Assembly: GCF_002081715.1 (NCBI RefSeq)
Contig: NZ_MUKP01000028.1
Coordinates: 1 to 64,000, forward strand
Direction: 5' to 3'
Source: Nocardia donostiensis
Lineage (GTDB): Bacteria > Actinomycetota > Actinomycetes > Mycobacteriales > Mycobacteriaceae
DNA: 64,000 bases
Below, in pieces: positions 51,248 to 60,592 of the stretch. The position numbers were made by a program, and so were the translations under genes. Under the pieces are notes generated by a model. That model did not search any database. It was not told where the DNA came from and saw only the letters and a program-made list of their open reading frames with translations. Every line of letters starts with the position of its first letter. The stretch's first letter is position 1.

Positions 51248-51356
51248 CAGTGCAGGGCGGCCGGAGATGGAATCCGTGAATTCGTGGGAACCGACCGCCG
51301 GTGTGCTGCGTCCAAATGAGTATGCGGCTCGATCCGGTAACAGCAAGGGGTAGGCG

Positions 51357-51890
51357 ATGAATGACGACCGCGCTGCGGCGCGCGCCCGCAACGAGGCATT
51401 GCGCGACCAGGTCGGACAACTGCTGCACACCTATGAACAGCAACGCAAGGATCTGGTTGCGGCGCAGGAACGGTTCGCCGCCACCCAGGTGACCGCCTGG
51501 TCTTCGGACAATCTGGTGCGCGTGGTCAGCAACGCCGCCGGTATCCCGATCGAGGTCACGCTGGAACCGGAAGCCTTCAAACGTTCCACCCCTGCCAACC
51601 TGAGCCACTCGATTACCGAGGCCGTCCAGGATGCCGCCCGGCAGGCCGTAGCGGCGTCGGAGCGGGCATTCGCCTCGGTGGAGACAGCCGCCGACGATAT
51701 CCCCGACCTGTCCGACCTGGTGCCCGGCGCGCCGAGCCTGCGCGAACTGGTCGATTCACTGATCCCGATCCCGGTTTCCCAGCAGCAGGCCGAACCCGAA
51801 CCCCAACCCGTCGAGCGGGACGCGCGCGACCTCGAAGAAGACGAGGACGACTACTACCGCAACCGCAGCTACCTCGAGGATCGCCGATGA
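51357..51890 (+). CDS. YbaB/EbfC-family (EspL-like) protein, 177 aa
   Basis: N-terminal helix ALRDQVGQLLHTYEQQRKDL then FAATQVTAWSSDNLVRVVSN and AAGIPIEVTLEPEAFKRSTP, the YbaB fold. In mycobacteria such proteins (EspL) are associated with type VII secretion. The C-terminal third is acidic, with a run LEEDEDDYYRNRSYLEDRR. It overlaps the WXG100 gene by 4 nt (ATGA). Confidence 0.82.
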   Translation: MNDDRAAARARNEALRDQVGQLLHTYEQQRKDLVAAQERFAATQVTAWSSDNLVRVVSNAAGIPIEVTLEPEAFKRSTPANLSHSITEAVQDAARQAVAASERAFASVETAADDIPDLSDLVPGAPSLRELVDSLIPIPVSQQQAEPEPQPVERDARDLEEDEDDYYRNRSYLEDRR

Positions 51891-52198
51891 GCACGCTACG
51901 CGCCGATATCGACGCCATCCGCGCCACTCAGCCCGGCTTCCAGAACGTCGCCACCCAGGTCGCGGAGGTCTTGACCACCCTAAGAACCGCGCTGGAAGCC
52001 GAAGGCGAATGCTGGGGCGGCGACGAAATCGGCGCCGGCTTCGCCGGGAACTACAAGCCGGGTGCGGAAAAAGCGTTGAAAGCCGTCGAGATCCTGAGCA
52101 ACACCCTCAGTGCGATGGCCACCGGCGCCAACCTGACAGCAGGCTCCCTGCAATCCCAGGACGAGGCCATCGCGGCAGCGCTCGGCAAGAGCGAATAG
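51887..52198 (+). CDS. WXG100-family protein, 103 aa
   Basis: Helical hairpin with WXG-like turn CWGGDEIGAGFAGNYKPGAE (about 43-62), preceded by RATQPGFQNVATQVAEVLTT and followed by helical LSNTLSAMATGANLTAGSL. It is the usual size for ESX substrates or partners. Encoded with the YbaB-like protein, which points to a type VII export role. It carries a single Cys before the turn. Confidence 0.85.
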   Translation: MSTLRADIDAIRATQPGFQNVATQVAEVLTTLRTALEAEGECWGGDEIGAGFAGNYKPGAEKALKAVEILSNTLSAMATGANLTAGSLQSQDEAIAAALGKSE

Positions 52199-52427
52199 CC
52201 CATCAATAACCATCAATCCCCCCTTTTGTCCCTCCGAAACGAACGCTAGGTCTGCCAAATCCCCGAACCTGGCCCCCGGCCAGGCAATTTCTTCGTGCCC
52301 GCCGGAGGCTCAGCAGTAGGGTGGCGCGGATTGGCTGAGGATTTGCTCAAATCAGCTCTGCCGCCCGGGGAATGAACGACGGCGTGCGGAGCGTTCCAGG
52401 GAACCTGATGAAGGATGGGACAACTCA

Positions 52428-53078
52428 ATGATTCTCCGCAAGATCGCTGCGCTGGTGGTGCCGGTCTCCACTGCACTCGTCGTGGCGGCAGGCACCACAT
52501 ACGCACAACCGGCAGCACCCGCGCCGATGCCGGATATCGGTTACGAGGTGAAGCGGGTGGGCGATCACATCGTCTCCACGCTCACCAACGGAGTATTCGA
52601 GGTGACAGGTGATTCGGTGCAGATCAAGAACGCCGAAGGTAGGGCAATGGTCACGCTACCGCTGGTGTTCCGGCACGAGGGAAGCGAATACCCGATCGAC
52701 CACATTGTGCGCGACGAGGGGCGAGTACTGGAACTGACACCGGTCAAGGATGAAAGCCGCGCCCGCCCAGCACCTGTCACACCCGTCGCTTCACCGATGG
52801 AGAACCAGATGGCGATGGATGCATTCCTGGCACAGTTCGGAATTGCCTCGGCTATCGGCGGATTCGTCGGGTTGGTCATCGGTGGATTGGTCGGCGGTCT
52901 CGGACTGCTCGGTGGGCCGGTGGGGCTCGCGAGCATTCCCTTGGGCGCCACTGTCGGCAGTATCATCGGCACGATCATCGCGGGTGGCCCAACCCTGATC
53001 ATCGCCGGTATCGAACTGATCAACGCTTTGAACGCTCCTCCCGGCACCACCCGGTTCGCCGAGCAGGCGCGCAACTGA
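52428..53078 (+). CDS. Exported Gly-rich protein, 216 aa
   Basis: Signal peptide: ILRKIAALVVPVSTALVVAA with cleavage near TYAQP. A beta-rich middle (YEVKRVGDHIVSTLTNGVFE, PLVFRHEGSEYPIDHIVRDE) is followed by a glycine-zipper-like hydrophobic C-terminus (about 145-200: VGLVIGGLVGGLGLLGGPVG, LGATVGSIIGTIIAGG). Proteins of this kind recur in Nocardia; the function is unknown. The Gly-zipper suggests membrane insertion or pore formation. Confidence 0.75.
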   Translation: MILRKIAALVVPVSTALVVAAGTTYAQPAAPAPMPDIGYEVKRVGDHIVSTLTNGVFEVTGDSVQIKNAEGRAMVTLPLVFRHEGSEYPIDHIVRDEGRVLELTPVKDESRARPAPVTPVASPMENQMAMDAFLAQFGIASAIGGFVGLVIGGLVGGLGLLGGPVGLASIPLGATVGSIIGTIIAGGPTLIIAGIELINALNAPPGTTRFAEQARN

Positions 53079-53087
53079 CCACCAACC

Positions 53088-53139
53088 AACGCCAACGGCG
53101 GCCGCGCTACTAGGCGCGGCCGCCGTTGGCGTTTATTGT
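53088..53139 (+). terminator. Strong intrinsic terminator
   Basis: A perfect 20-bp stem (53088-53107 pairing with 53114-53133), 6-nt loop TACTAG and tail TATTGTT follow the 216-residue gene by 10 nt. The minus-strand gene at 53187 also ends here, so it can serve both. Confidence 0.9.
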
Positions 53140-53186
53140 TCGGAGCCGCTATGCCGCCTACGGCACACCGTGGCAAGCACACACGC

Positions 53187-53366
53187 TCACTGCTGTTTGC
53201 GCACAGCCTTCTTCGCGGCCTCCTGCGCGGCATCGACCTGGCCGGCGTACTTGCCGCCGGTCTTCTTGTCTACGAGGTCCCCAGCCTTCTCGATCGCCGT
53301 ATCCACCTTGTCGGCGTTCTTCCGCGCCAGACCCAACGCCTTGTCGGCCATGCCCTTGAAATCCAC
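53187..53366 (-). CDS. Rv0909-type antitoxin-like protein, 59 aa
   Basis: VDFKGMADKALGLARKNADK then VDTAIEKAGDLVDKKTGGKY and AGQVDAAQEAAKKAVRKQQ matches the small Lys/Ala-rich Rv0909/MT0933 antitoxin family (KAGDxVDxKTGGKYxxxV). GTG at 53366 has AGGAG six nt upstream. No matching toxin gene is adjacent. A paralogue lies at 57206. Confidence 0.8.
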   Translation of the reverse strand: MDFKGMADKALGLARKNADKVDTAIEKAGDLVDKKTGGKYAGQVDAAQEAAKKAVRKQQ

Positions 53367-53532
53367 GCGAACTCCTCGCTCGTACCGCTGACAGGGTCAC
53401 GATAGCGGGTGCGCCCGGCCTTCCCAGCCAGAAACACATGGGAGCGGTCCACCATTCGACGCTCGGTGAATGCTTCGGTCTGCAGACTCGCAAGCTTTGC
53501 GGACTGGGGCCATGACGTGATGCAGGCACCGG

Positions 53533-54554
53533 TCACGCTGCGGCGGCCAGGGCGGATGGGGGATGGAAACCCCAGAACCTCCCATCGATTACGGCTATCG
53601 AAGACCGGGTTGGGTTCTCCCACCATTTCAGCCAGGGAGGGCCGTCGGTAGCGTCCTTCAGCGGTGTTGCTTGCAGCGTGCCGTCCGGGTTGTGAGCTTG
53701 CGTCAAGGTTTCGCCACTCGGGGCGTAAATAGTCCTGTCCAGGCCGTGTGATTGCGCACCGCGAGCTACCATCTCGGCAAATGACCTTTCGCCGTCAGCG
53801 AGGCCGCAGCCGTAGAAAACCACGTCGCCACCGTTGAGCTCCACGAGTCGCCAGAAATCAGGGTTTGTGACCAGGAAGTTGCCGAAATTCCGCCCGTCCA
53901 TACGCACTATCGCATGCACCGGATTGCCGGACGCGTCGAATCCGGTCTTTACGTTGGCGTTGAGCCGATTCCGAAACGCATGCGAACCGATGAACAATGG
54001 TTTCGTTTTTCGCCGGGATGGTGCCACGCTGCTGGCACCACTGTGGCGCGTGAGCGGTCCGCATATATCGAACGCCCAGGCACAGTGAAATCACGTATGG
54101 CGTCCTGGGTGATGATTTCGTACTCTACGTCGCCACGACGATCCAGCGCTCGGTTCCAGGCCGTTCGCCCTGGGACGTCGACAACCTTGGTGTTGAAAGC
54201 GAGGTCACGCGGGATCCCGTTGGCATCGGGCAGGATATGGTATTGGACTGCTGAAGCGGGAAATCTTACTCGGACGTGATTGCGCTCCCACTCTTCTGGA
54301 TACTGCTCCCCTGGCCTCCTCCGACGCCAGATTCTGCCGGTCAACCACACCTCATGGCCCAGGGGATGCCTTGCTGTCGGCTGGAGGGACAGCGCAGTCC
54401 GGTCATCCTGCAGCAGACGGTGGGCGTATGCGCGGGCCTCATCAGCTGCTCTGTGCACAAAGTCCAAGTAGGTTTGCCCCACAGGCGTTGCGACATTGTC
54501 TGCGAAACGGGGTCCTATACCGCAAAACAAACGGGAAAGTCCAGGTGCGTTCAT
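53533..54554 (-). pseudogene. Frameshifted toxin-like gene with caspase-like segment
   Basis: Two minus-strand frames join near 54025. The first (from 54554) has GQTYLDFVHRAADEARAYAH, HPLGHEVWLTGRIWRRRRPG and RDFTVPGRSIYADRSRATVV; the second has KTKPLFIGSHAFRNRLNANV, FLVTNPDFWRLVELNGGDVV and FYGCGLADGERSFAEMVARG then SHGLDRTIYAPSGETL, like the Cys-containing half of caspase/CHAT-type domains. There is no homopolymer at the break. Together the frames would give about 340 residues. The fold name is tentative. Confidence 0.55.
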
Positions 54555-54747
54555 CTCCAGAGACCTAAGGCAGCGGACCAGGTACGAGACAGGCAGCAGA
54601 AACCAATACCGTTGGCAGCAGCTGTGTTTCAGTACATGATCCTATTCGCTTCTCAACCCAGAGAGGCCGCACCTTGGTGTTCTGTCTTGTAGATCACGCT
54701 CGCCCAACCGTTGTCAGCGCGGCGGCGTGAGCAGCTTCACAAGGTGT

Positions 54748-57150
54748 TCACACCTCGCCGAGCCAGGCCGGGTGCCAGAGACGACCGATGTCGGTCCAGC
54801 TCATGAAACGCACAGTTCCGGTGACCTTCGGAGTCACCCACACAGCGTCCTGCACCTCATCAGCAGTCATCTCGTTGCTGAACGGACTGGTTTTACGGCG
54901 CAGCTTCTTCAACCTGCCCGCCAGATCCCGCATGGTGTCGTCATCGAAACCGGTACCGACACGCCCCACGTAGATGAGTTTGCCGTCGTCGGGTATCCCG
55001 ACCAGCAGTGAGGCGAACGGGCGTACCTCGCTGCGCCGCCAACCGCCGACCACCACCGCCTGAGTGCGCCAATTGCGTTGTTTCACCCAGGAATGCCCGC
55101 GCTTACCCGGCAAATACACCGAATCCCGCCTTTTAGCGACCACACCTTCAGCGCCCGTGTCCTGGCTCTGCTGGAGCGCATCGGCCCCGCTGCCCACGAA
55201 CGGCGATGGCACCCACAGCGACGGTGTGGCCGCGGCCAGCGCCTCCAGCACGCGGCGGCGATCGGTGTAACGCTTACGCAGCAGCGAGGTGCCGTCCAGG
55301 TACAGCACGTCGAAGGCGACGAATTCGGCGCGTCGCGTATCGGCATGCAGCAGTGGCATATTCGCCACGCCTTGCTCGTCGAGCACCACGGCCTCACCAT
55401 CGAGCACCACCCGATGTTCAGACAGTGCCCTGGCGAGTTGAGCCAGTTTCGGGAAACGCTCGTTGACGAGATTGCCCGCGCGGCTGCGTAACCGCAGAGC
55501 ACCGTGGTCGATTTCGACGATCAGCCGATAGCCGTCCCATTTCGTTTCGAAAACCCAATCACGAGCACCCAGAACGGCGACGTCACCTGGGGTCGCGAGC
55601 ATCGGGGACAGACCGCGAGGCAGCTCGGCGCGGGGACGGGTCTGCTCGCTCGAGTCCTCGTCGTCGCTACCGTTACCCGGCTCTGCGTCGCTGTGCCCGT
55701 GCGATCCAGCGCTCGAGCTCTGCGTGCCGGTACGCGATCGTCCGTCGCTTCGTGCCCTCCTGTCGCCGGTGCTCGGCTCCGCTCCGTCTGCGGCGAGCTC
55801 GGTCCGGCGGCCCGCGGTCTGATCGCGCATCAGGTGCATGAGCCACTGTTTGCCTTCGGTGCGTATCAATGCATAACGCCCCTGCAGCCGCTGCCCGGAG
55901 AACTTCACGATGACCTCGTCATCGCGCCATTTCTCGGTTTCGTAGGTGCCGCTGTCCCAGATCGTCATGGTCCCGGCCCCGTATTCGCCTTTGGGGATGG
56001 TGCCGTGGAAATCCAGGTATTCCAGCGGATGGTCTTCGGTGTGCACGGCAAGCCGGTTCTGCTGCGGCGAGGTCGGCGGCCCCTTCGGCACCGCCCAGGA
56101 GACCAGCACGCCGTCACGTTCCAGCCGCACATCCCAGTGCAGGCGGCGGGCGTGGTGTTCCTGGACGACGTACCGGTCGCCGGTTTCCGGGCGCGGCGGG
56201 CTGGGCGGGACAGGTTCGGGAGTCCGCTCCGGGTTGCGCATCGACCGGTATTGCGCGAGCGAATCGGACAGCGGCGGGTCCAATTCCGCGAGCAGGTCGC
56301 CGTCGGCTTCGTAGCGGGCCAGTACCTCGTCGAACCGTAGCTGCCGCAGGTTTTTCCCGTCCTCGATCTCGTCCCAGGTACGCGGTGCGGCGACATTCGG
56401 CTGCGCCCGGCCGCGCAGCGAATACGGCGCGATGGTGGTTTTGGCCGGATTGTTCTGGCTCCAGTCCAGGAAGACCTTGCCGGTGCGCAGCTTCTTCGTC
56501 ATGGTGGCGGTCACCAGGTCCGGATGCAGCCGTTGCAGGTTGGTGGCGACCTGTTTGGCCACCGTGGACGCCCCGTCTGAGCTCAGCACCCGGTCCAGCG
56601 GAACATACAGGTGGACGCCTTTGCTGCCGCTGGTGAGCGGGAAGGCGCGCATCCCGATCTGCTCCACCATGTCGCGGACCGCGCACGCCACCTTCGCGCA
56701 TTCGGCGAGGCCCACGTCCGGGCCAGGATCCAGATCGAACACCAGCCGCGTCGCGTGCCCCATCGCGTCGCCGTCGAACCGCCATTGCGGCACATGCACT
56801 TCCAGCGACGCCTGCTGACCGAGCCACGCCAGCCCGGCCTGCGACCCGATCACCGGATAGGTGGCTGTCCGGTCGGCATGGCGCACGGCGCGCCGCGGCA
56901 GCCACGACGGCGCGTGTTCGGGGAGGTTCTTTTCGAAGAACGAGGGTTCATCGACCCCGTCGGGCCAGCGTTTCCTGGTGACTGGACGGCCGGCCAGATG
57001 CGGCAGCATCGCGGGCGCGATAGCCGCGTAATAGCCGATGACCTCCCCCTTTGTGGTTCCCGTCGCCGGGTACAGCACCTTGTCGAGATTGCTGAGCTCG
57101 ACCTCGATACTCGGCTGACCCGGTTCTCCCCCGTAACTTCGGCGCGTCAT
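54748..57150 (-). CDS. ligD: Multifunctional DNA ligase D (polymerase-phosphoesterase-ligase), 800 aa
   Basis: Non-homologous end-joining enzyme, partner of Ku. Order: polymerase/primase domain (IEVELSNLDKVLYPATGTTK; RLVFDLDPGPDVGLAEC with metal Asps), phosphoesterase domain (VVQEHHARRLHWDVRLERDG, about 330-350), an Arg/Ser-rich linker (about 475-535) and ATP-dependent ligase domain (WVFETKWDGYRLIVEIDHGA, the Lys being the AMP-linked residue). This is the mycobacterial order. The ATG at 57150 begins MTRRSYGGEP; longer frames lack support. No ku gene is nearby. Confidence 0.95.
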   Translation of the reverse strand: MTRRSYGGEPGQPSIEVELSNLDKVLYPATGTTKGEVIGYYAAIAPAMLPHLAGRPVTRKRWPDGVDEPSFFEKNLPEHAPSWLPRRAVRHADRTATYPVIGSQAGLAWLGQQASLEVHVPQWRFDGDAMGHATRLVFDLDPGPDVGLAECAKVACAVRDMVEQIGMRAFPLTSGSKGVHLYVPLDRVLSSDGASTVAKQVATNLQRLHPDLVTATMTKKLRTGKVFLDWSQNNPAKTTIAPYSLRGRAQPNVAAPRTWDEIEDGKNLRQLRFDEVLARYEADGDLLAELDPPLSDSLAQYRSMRNPERTPEPVPPSPPRPETGDRYVVQEHHARRLHWDVRLERDGVLVSWAVPKGPPTSPQQNRLAVHTEDHPLEYLDFHGTIPKGEYGAGTMTIWDSGTYETEKWRDDEVIVKFSGQRLQGRYALIRTEGKQWLMHLMRDQTAGRRTELAADGAEPSTGDRRARSDGRSRTGTQSSSAGSHGHSDAEPGNGSDDEDSSEQTRPRAELPRGLSPMLATPGDVAVLGARDWVFETKWDGYRLIVEIDHGALRLRSRAGNLVNERFPKLAQLARALSEHRVVLDGEAVVLDEQGVANMPLLHADTRRAEFVAFDVLYLDGTSLLRKRYTDRRRVLEALAAATPSLWVPSPFVGSGADALQQSQDTGAEGVVAKRRDSVYLPGKRGHSWVKQRNWRTQAVVVGGWRRSEVRPFASLLVGIPDDGKLIYVGRVGTGFDDDTMRDLAGRLKKLRRKTSPFSNEMTADEVQDAVWVTPKVTGTVRFMSWTDIGRLWHPAWLGEV

Positions 57151-57205
57151 GGGTAAGCGAGCCGATGGTGGGAGCCGTCGCTGGAGCGGCCCCCGCCCAC
57201 CGCTG

Positions 57206-57451
57206 TCAGCCCTGCGGCCCTGACGTGCCGCCCTGCGGGCCCGGCGCACCGCCCTGGGGTCCCTGATCTCCCGTTACCGCCTTGCGCGCGGCGTCCTTAC
57301 CCTTCGCGATCTTGTCGCTGTACTTGCCATGCGTGCGCTGATCGACGAAATCGCCCGCTTTGTCGACGGCCTGGTTGAACTTCGCGGGATCCTTGGCCAC
57401 GACCGCCCGGCCCTTGTCGACCAAGCCCTTCACACTGTCCATCAGCCCCAT
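57206..57451 (-). CDS. Rv0909-type antitoxin-like protein, 81 aa
   Basis: GLMDSVKGLVDKGRAVVAKD then FNQAVDKAGDFVDQRTHGKY and SDKIAKGKDAARKAVTGD is the same family as the gene at 53187, with a Gly/Gln/Pro tail (GPQGGAPGPQGG-type). GGGAGG lies upstream of ATG at 57451. It starts just before ligD on the same strand. Confidence 0.8.
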   Translation of the reverse strand: MGLMDSVKGLVDKGRAVVAKDPAKFNQAVDKAGDFVDQRTHGKYSDKIAKGKDAARKAVTGDQGPQGGAPGPQGGTSGPQG

Positions 57452-57491
57452 GGTGAAACGTCCTCCCTGTATTGCCGTTATCGGAAGTTGT

Positions 57492-58625
57492 TCACTCGAT
57501 ATCCTTCCACCACGAACGCGCTGGTGGGAGCGCAACGGGGTCGATTCGTTCGCCCGGCATCGGCACCGCGATCCCGGTACCGGCCGCCCGCGCGGCTCGC
57601 ACCATCCGCTCCACCGGCTCGGACCAGCCGTGGAAAGCCAGGTTGAACGTCGCCCAATGGATGGGCACCAGCAGGCCGTATCCCGGATCACCCGCGCACA
57701 GGTCGGCGTGTGCGCGCACCGCCTCCTCCGGGTTCATGTGGATATCGCTCCAGCGTTCGTCATAGGCGCCGATCGGTAGCAGCGTCAGATCGAACGGCCC
57801 ATGCGTGGCGCCCGCGGCGGCGAACGCCTTCGTGTAGCCGGTGTCGCCGCCGAAGTACACCCGGCGGGTCGGGCCTGCCAGCACCCACGACGCCCACAAG
57901 GTGGTGTTGCGCACCAGCCAGCGTCCGGAGAAATGGCGGGCTTCTGTGCAGGTGATGACCAGGTCTTCCCGGTCGGGTGCGGAAATCGCGGTGGAACCAC
58001 CCCAGTCCAGTTCGATGATGCGCTCCTGGGGCACACCCCAATGCCGCAGATGCGCGCCGATCCCGATCGGCACCACGAACGGCGCGGACTGGGTCGCGGT
58101 CAGCGCGCGCACAGTATCGGAATCCAGGTGGTCGTAGTGGTCGTGCGAGATGACCACCGCATCCACCTGCGGCAACTGGTCGAGCGGCGCCGGAACCGGG
58201 TGCAGCCGGACCGAGCCCACCATCCGCGACGGCGATACCCGTTCGCTCCACACCGGGTCGGTGAGCACCCGATACCCGTCGACCTCCACCACGGCGCTGG
58301 CGTGGCCGTACCAGGTGACGGCGAGTTCGGCCGCGGCGGCGGGCGGTTGCGGCACCGCCAGCGGCACCGGCCGGGACGGATGCCCGGCGTGGCGACGGGT
58401 GAACGCGGTGTACAGCAGGGAGGCGCCGGATGTGGGGGTGATCGGTGTGGCGGGTTCGGTGTTGTGGAACCGGCGGTCGCGGTAGCTGACCGCCCCGACG
58501 GCCGACGGTGCGATCGCCGATATGGACGCGCCGAGCGCCGACGGCAGCCCCCACAGCGCCCGCAGCACCCAGCCGACGCCGACCGCGCCGGCGGCTCCTG
58601 CGATCAGATTGCGCAATCGCATCAT
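57492..58625 (-). CDS. MBL-fold metallo-hydrolase (NAPE-PLD-like), 377 aa
   Basis: Metallo-beta-lactamase fold. The metal motif is VISHDHYDHLD (HxHxDH), with VYFGGDTGYTKAF, ILLVPIHWATFNLAFH-type C-terminal His and an N-terminal hydrophobic segment (LIAGAAGAVGVGWVLRALWG), so it may be membrane-anchored. The family hydrolyses phospholipid or related esters. ATG at 58625 overlaps the enoyl-CoA hydratase stop. Confidence 0.85.
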   Translation of the reverse strand: MMRLRNLIAGAAGAVGVGWVLRALWGLPSALGASISAIAPSAVGAVSYRDRRFHNTEPATPITPTSGASLLYTAFTRRHAGHPSRPVPLAVPQPPAAAAELAVTWYGHASAVVEVDGYRVLTDPVWSERVSPSRMVGSVRLHPVPAPLDQLPQVDAVVISHDHYDHLDSDTVRALTATQSAPFVVPIGIGAHLRHWGVPQERIIELDWGGSTAISAPDREDLVITCTEARHFSGRWLVRNTTLWASWVLAGPTRRVYFGGDTGYTKAFAAAGATHGPFDLTLLPIGAYDERWSDIHMNPEEAVRAHADLCAGDPGYGLLVPIHWATFNLAFHGWSEPVERMVRAARAAGTGIAVPMPGERIDPVALPPARSWWKDIE

Positions 58626-59347
58626 CGCCCCAAGAATTTCGCCGGGCGCTTCTGCTGCCGGGCCAGCCTGCCCTCCTGGGCGTCCTCGCTGGCCCAGGCC
58701 GCTTCCAGGGCGGCGCGCTGCTGAGCGTTCTCCGGTTCGCGGGTGTGGTCGTCGTTGAGCATCAGTTTCAGATGCCGCAGCGACAGAGGTGCGAGTTCGG
58801 CTATCGACTTGGCCCAACCCTGCGCGTCGGCGACAGTGCCGATCCGGTTGGCGAAACCGAAGGTGTAGGCGTCTGTAGCCGTTACCGCTTCTGCGCCGAG
58901 CAGTACGGTCCGTGCAGGCCCGCCGCCGATCAGCGAGACCAGCCTGCGCGTTGTCCACAAATCCACCGAGATACCGAGTTTTGCCGCCGGGATCGCAAGA
59001 TAGGAGTCGACGCCGAACACCCGCAGGTCCGCGGCCATCGCCAACTGCACGCCCGCACCGATGGCGGCGCCATTGACGGCCGCGATCACCGGCACCGGGG
59101 TCGATTCCACGGTGTGCAGCATCTCCAGCAGCGAGTCGAGGAACTCCTGGGAATACACCCCATCCAGGTCGGCGCCCGCACAGAAGACCGGTCCGCGGCC
59201 GGTGATCACGATCACCCGCGCCTGTTCGGAAGCCTCGATCACAGCGTCGCGGAGCGAGGTGACGAGTTCGGTGTTCAGGGCGTTTCGCCGCTCTTCACGT
59301 TGTAGTTCGATGGTGACCACGTCGCCGTCGTGGCTGACACCGAGCAT
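58622..59347 (-). CDS. Enoyl-CoA hydratase/isomerase, 241 aa
   Basis: Crotonase fold: IELQREERRNALNTELVTSL, oxyanion-hole motif GRGPVFCAGADLDGV and AAVNGAAIGAGVQLAMAADL (about 88-107). In the second motif the usual catalytic Glu region reads PAAKLGISVDLWTTRRLVSL. The enzyme may act on a short- or medium-chain enoyl-CoA. GGGGAGG precedes the ATG at 59347. It overlaps the MBL gene by 4 nt, and is divergent from the FAD oxidoreductase. Confidence 0.85.
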   Translation of the reverse strand: MLGVSHDGDVVTIELQREERRNALNTELVTSLRDAVIEASEQARVIVITGRGPVFCAGADLDGVYSQEFLDSLLEMLHTVESTPVPVIAAVNGAAIGAGVQLAMAADLRVFGVDSYLAIPAAKLGISVDLWTTRRLVSLIGGGPARTVLLGAEAVTATDAYTFGFANRIGTVADAQGWAKSIAELAPLSLRHLKLMLNDDHTREPENAQQRAALEAAWASEDAQEGRLARQQKRPAKFLGR

Positions 59348-59437
59348 TGTTCCTCCCCAGCTACGTTTTCCGGTACTGACCGTTCACTCTGCCACAGGCG
59401 CCGCCACCGGCCTCCCCACGCGGCTAGCATCACGGTC

Positions 59438-60592
59438 GTGCCGCCCCACCCTCCGGCGACCGTTCCCGCGGCCCCGGATTATCAGATCCTGGTGATCGGC
59501 GCCGGTCAATCCGGGCTGTCGGCCGGTTACCACCTGCGCCGCCGCGGGCTGGCGGCCGGACAAGATTTCCTGATCGTCGACCATGCGCCAGGGCCGGGCG
59601 GCGCCTGGCAGTTCCGCTGGCCGTCGCTGACGCTGACCACTGTGAACCGGGTGCACGACCTGCCCGGTATGTCGTTCGCGGAGACGTTGCCACCGGGAAC
59701 GAACCCGGACCCCGGAGGTGGCGCGACCGTTCCCGCGGCCATCGCGGTACCGCACTACTACCAGCAGTACGAAAAACGGTTCGAGCTACAAGTGCGCAGG
59801 CAGGTCTCGGTGCGGGTGGTCTGCGACCGCGCCGACTCCGATGGTCTGCTGCACGCCGAAACCGATACCGCGGGCACCATCCGGGTGCGCGGCCTGATCA
59901 ACGGCACCGGCACCTGGGAACGTCCGTTCATTCCGCACTACCGCGGGGCGGAAAGTTTCACGGGTCGCCAACTGCACACGCGCGACTATCACACTGCCGC
60001 CGAATTCGCCGGTCAGCATGTGGTGGTCGTCGGCGGCGGTATCTCCGCGGTCCAGTTGCTGGACGAAATATCGCAGGTCACCAGCACAACCTGGGTGACA
60101 AGATCCGAACCGGTGTTCCGGGAGACCTCGTTCGACGCCGACGCGGGCAGGCGTGCGGTGGCGATGGTGGAGGATCGGGTGCGGCGCGGCCTACCGCCCG
60201 GCTCGGTGGTATCGGTGACCGGGCTGCCGATGGACGCCAGGCTGCGCGCGGCCAGGGACCGTGGCGTACTACACCGGCTGCCGATGTTCGACCATATCGA
60301 GCCCGACGGGGTGCGCTGGGCCGACGGCAGCTTCCAGCCCGCACAGGTCATCCTGTGGGCGACCGGGTTCCGCAGCGCCCTCGACCATCTGGCGCCGCTG
60401 CGGCTGCGCGGACCCGGCGGCGGCATCACCATGACGGGCAGGCTGGCCACCCAGGTGGCCGCCGACCCGCGCGTCCACCTGATCGGTTACGGCCCGTCGG
60501 CGAGCACCATCGGCGCGAATCGGGCGGGCCGGGCCGCGGCGGCCGAACTCACCCGTTATCTGGGCTGGCTCGAGACGTCTTCAGACGTCTAG
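59438..60592 (+). CDS. FAD-dependent oxidoreductase (flavin monooxygenase-like), 384 aa
   Basis: FAD motif VIGAGQSGLSAGYHL (about 17-31), NAD(P) motif HVVVVGGGISAVQLL (about 198-212) and ATGF-type motif VILWATGFRSALDHLAPLRL. No FxGxxxHxxxW Baeyer-Villiger fingerprint was noted. GTG at 59438 lies 7 nt after TAGCAT, so the mRNA may be near leaderless. It ends convergent with the aldo/keto reductase, overlapping by 12 nt. Confidence 0.85.
   Translation: MPPHPPATVPAAPDYQILVIGAGQSGLSAGYHLRRRGLAAGQDFLIVDHAPGPGGAWQFRWPSLTLTTVNRVHDLPGMSFAETLPPGTNPDPGGGATVPAAIAVPHYYQQYEKRFELQVRRQVSVRVVCDRADSDGLLHAETDTAGTIRVRGLINGTGTWERPFIPHYRGAESFTGRQLHTRDYHTAAEFAGQHVVVVGGGISAVQLLDEISQVTSTTWVTRSEPVFRETSFDADAGRRAVAMVEDRVRRGLPPGSVVSVTGLPMDARLRAARDRGVLHRLPMFDHIEPDGVRWADGSFQPAQVILWATGFRSALDHLAPLRLRGPGGGITMTGRLATQVAADPRVHLIGYGPSASTIGANRAGRAAAAELTRYLGWLETSSDV

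Noticed and set aside
53100..53140. Possible att or recombination site at the long inverted repeat
   Set aside because: It has the stem-loop-T-tail form of an intrinsic terminator directly after a gene.
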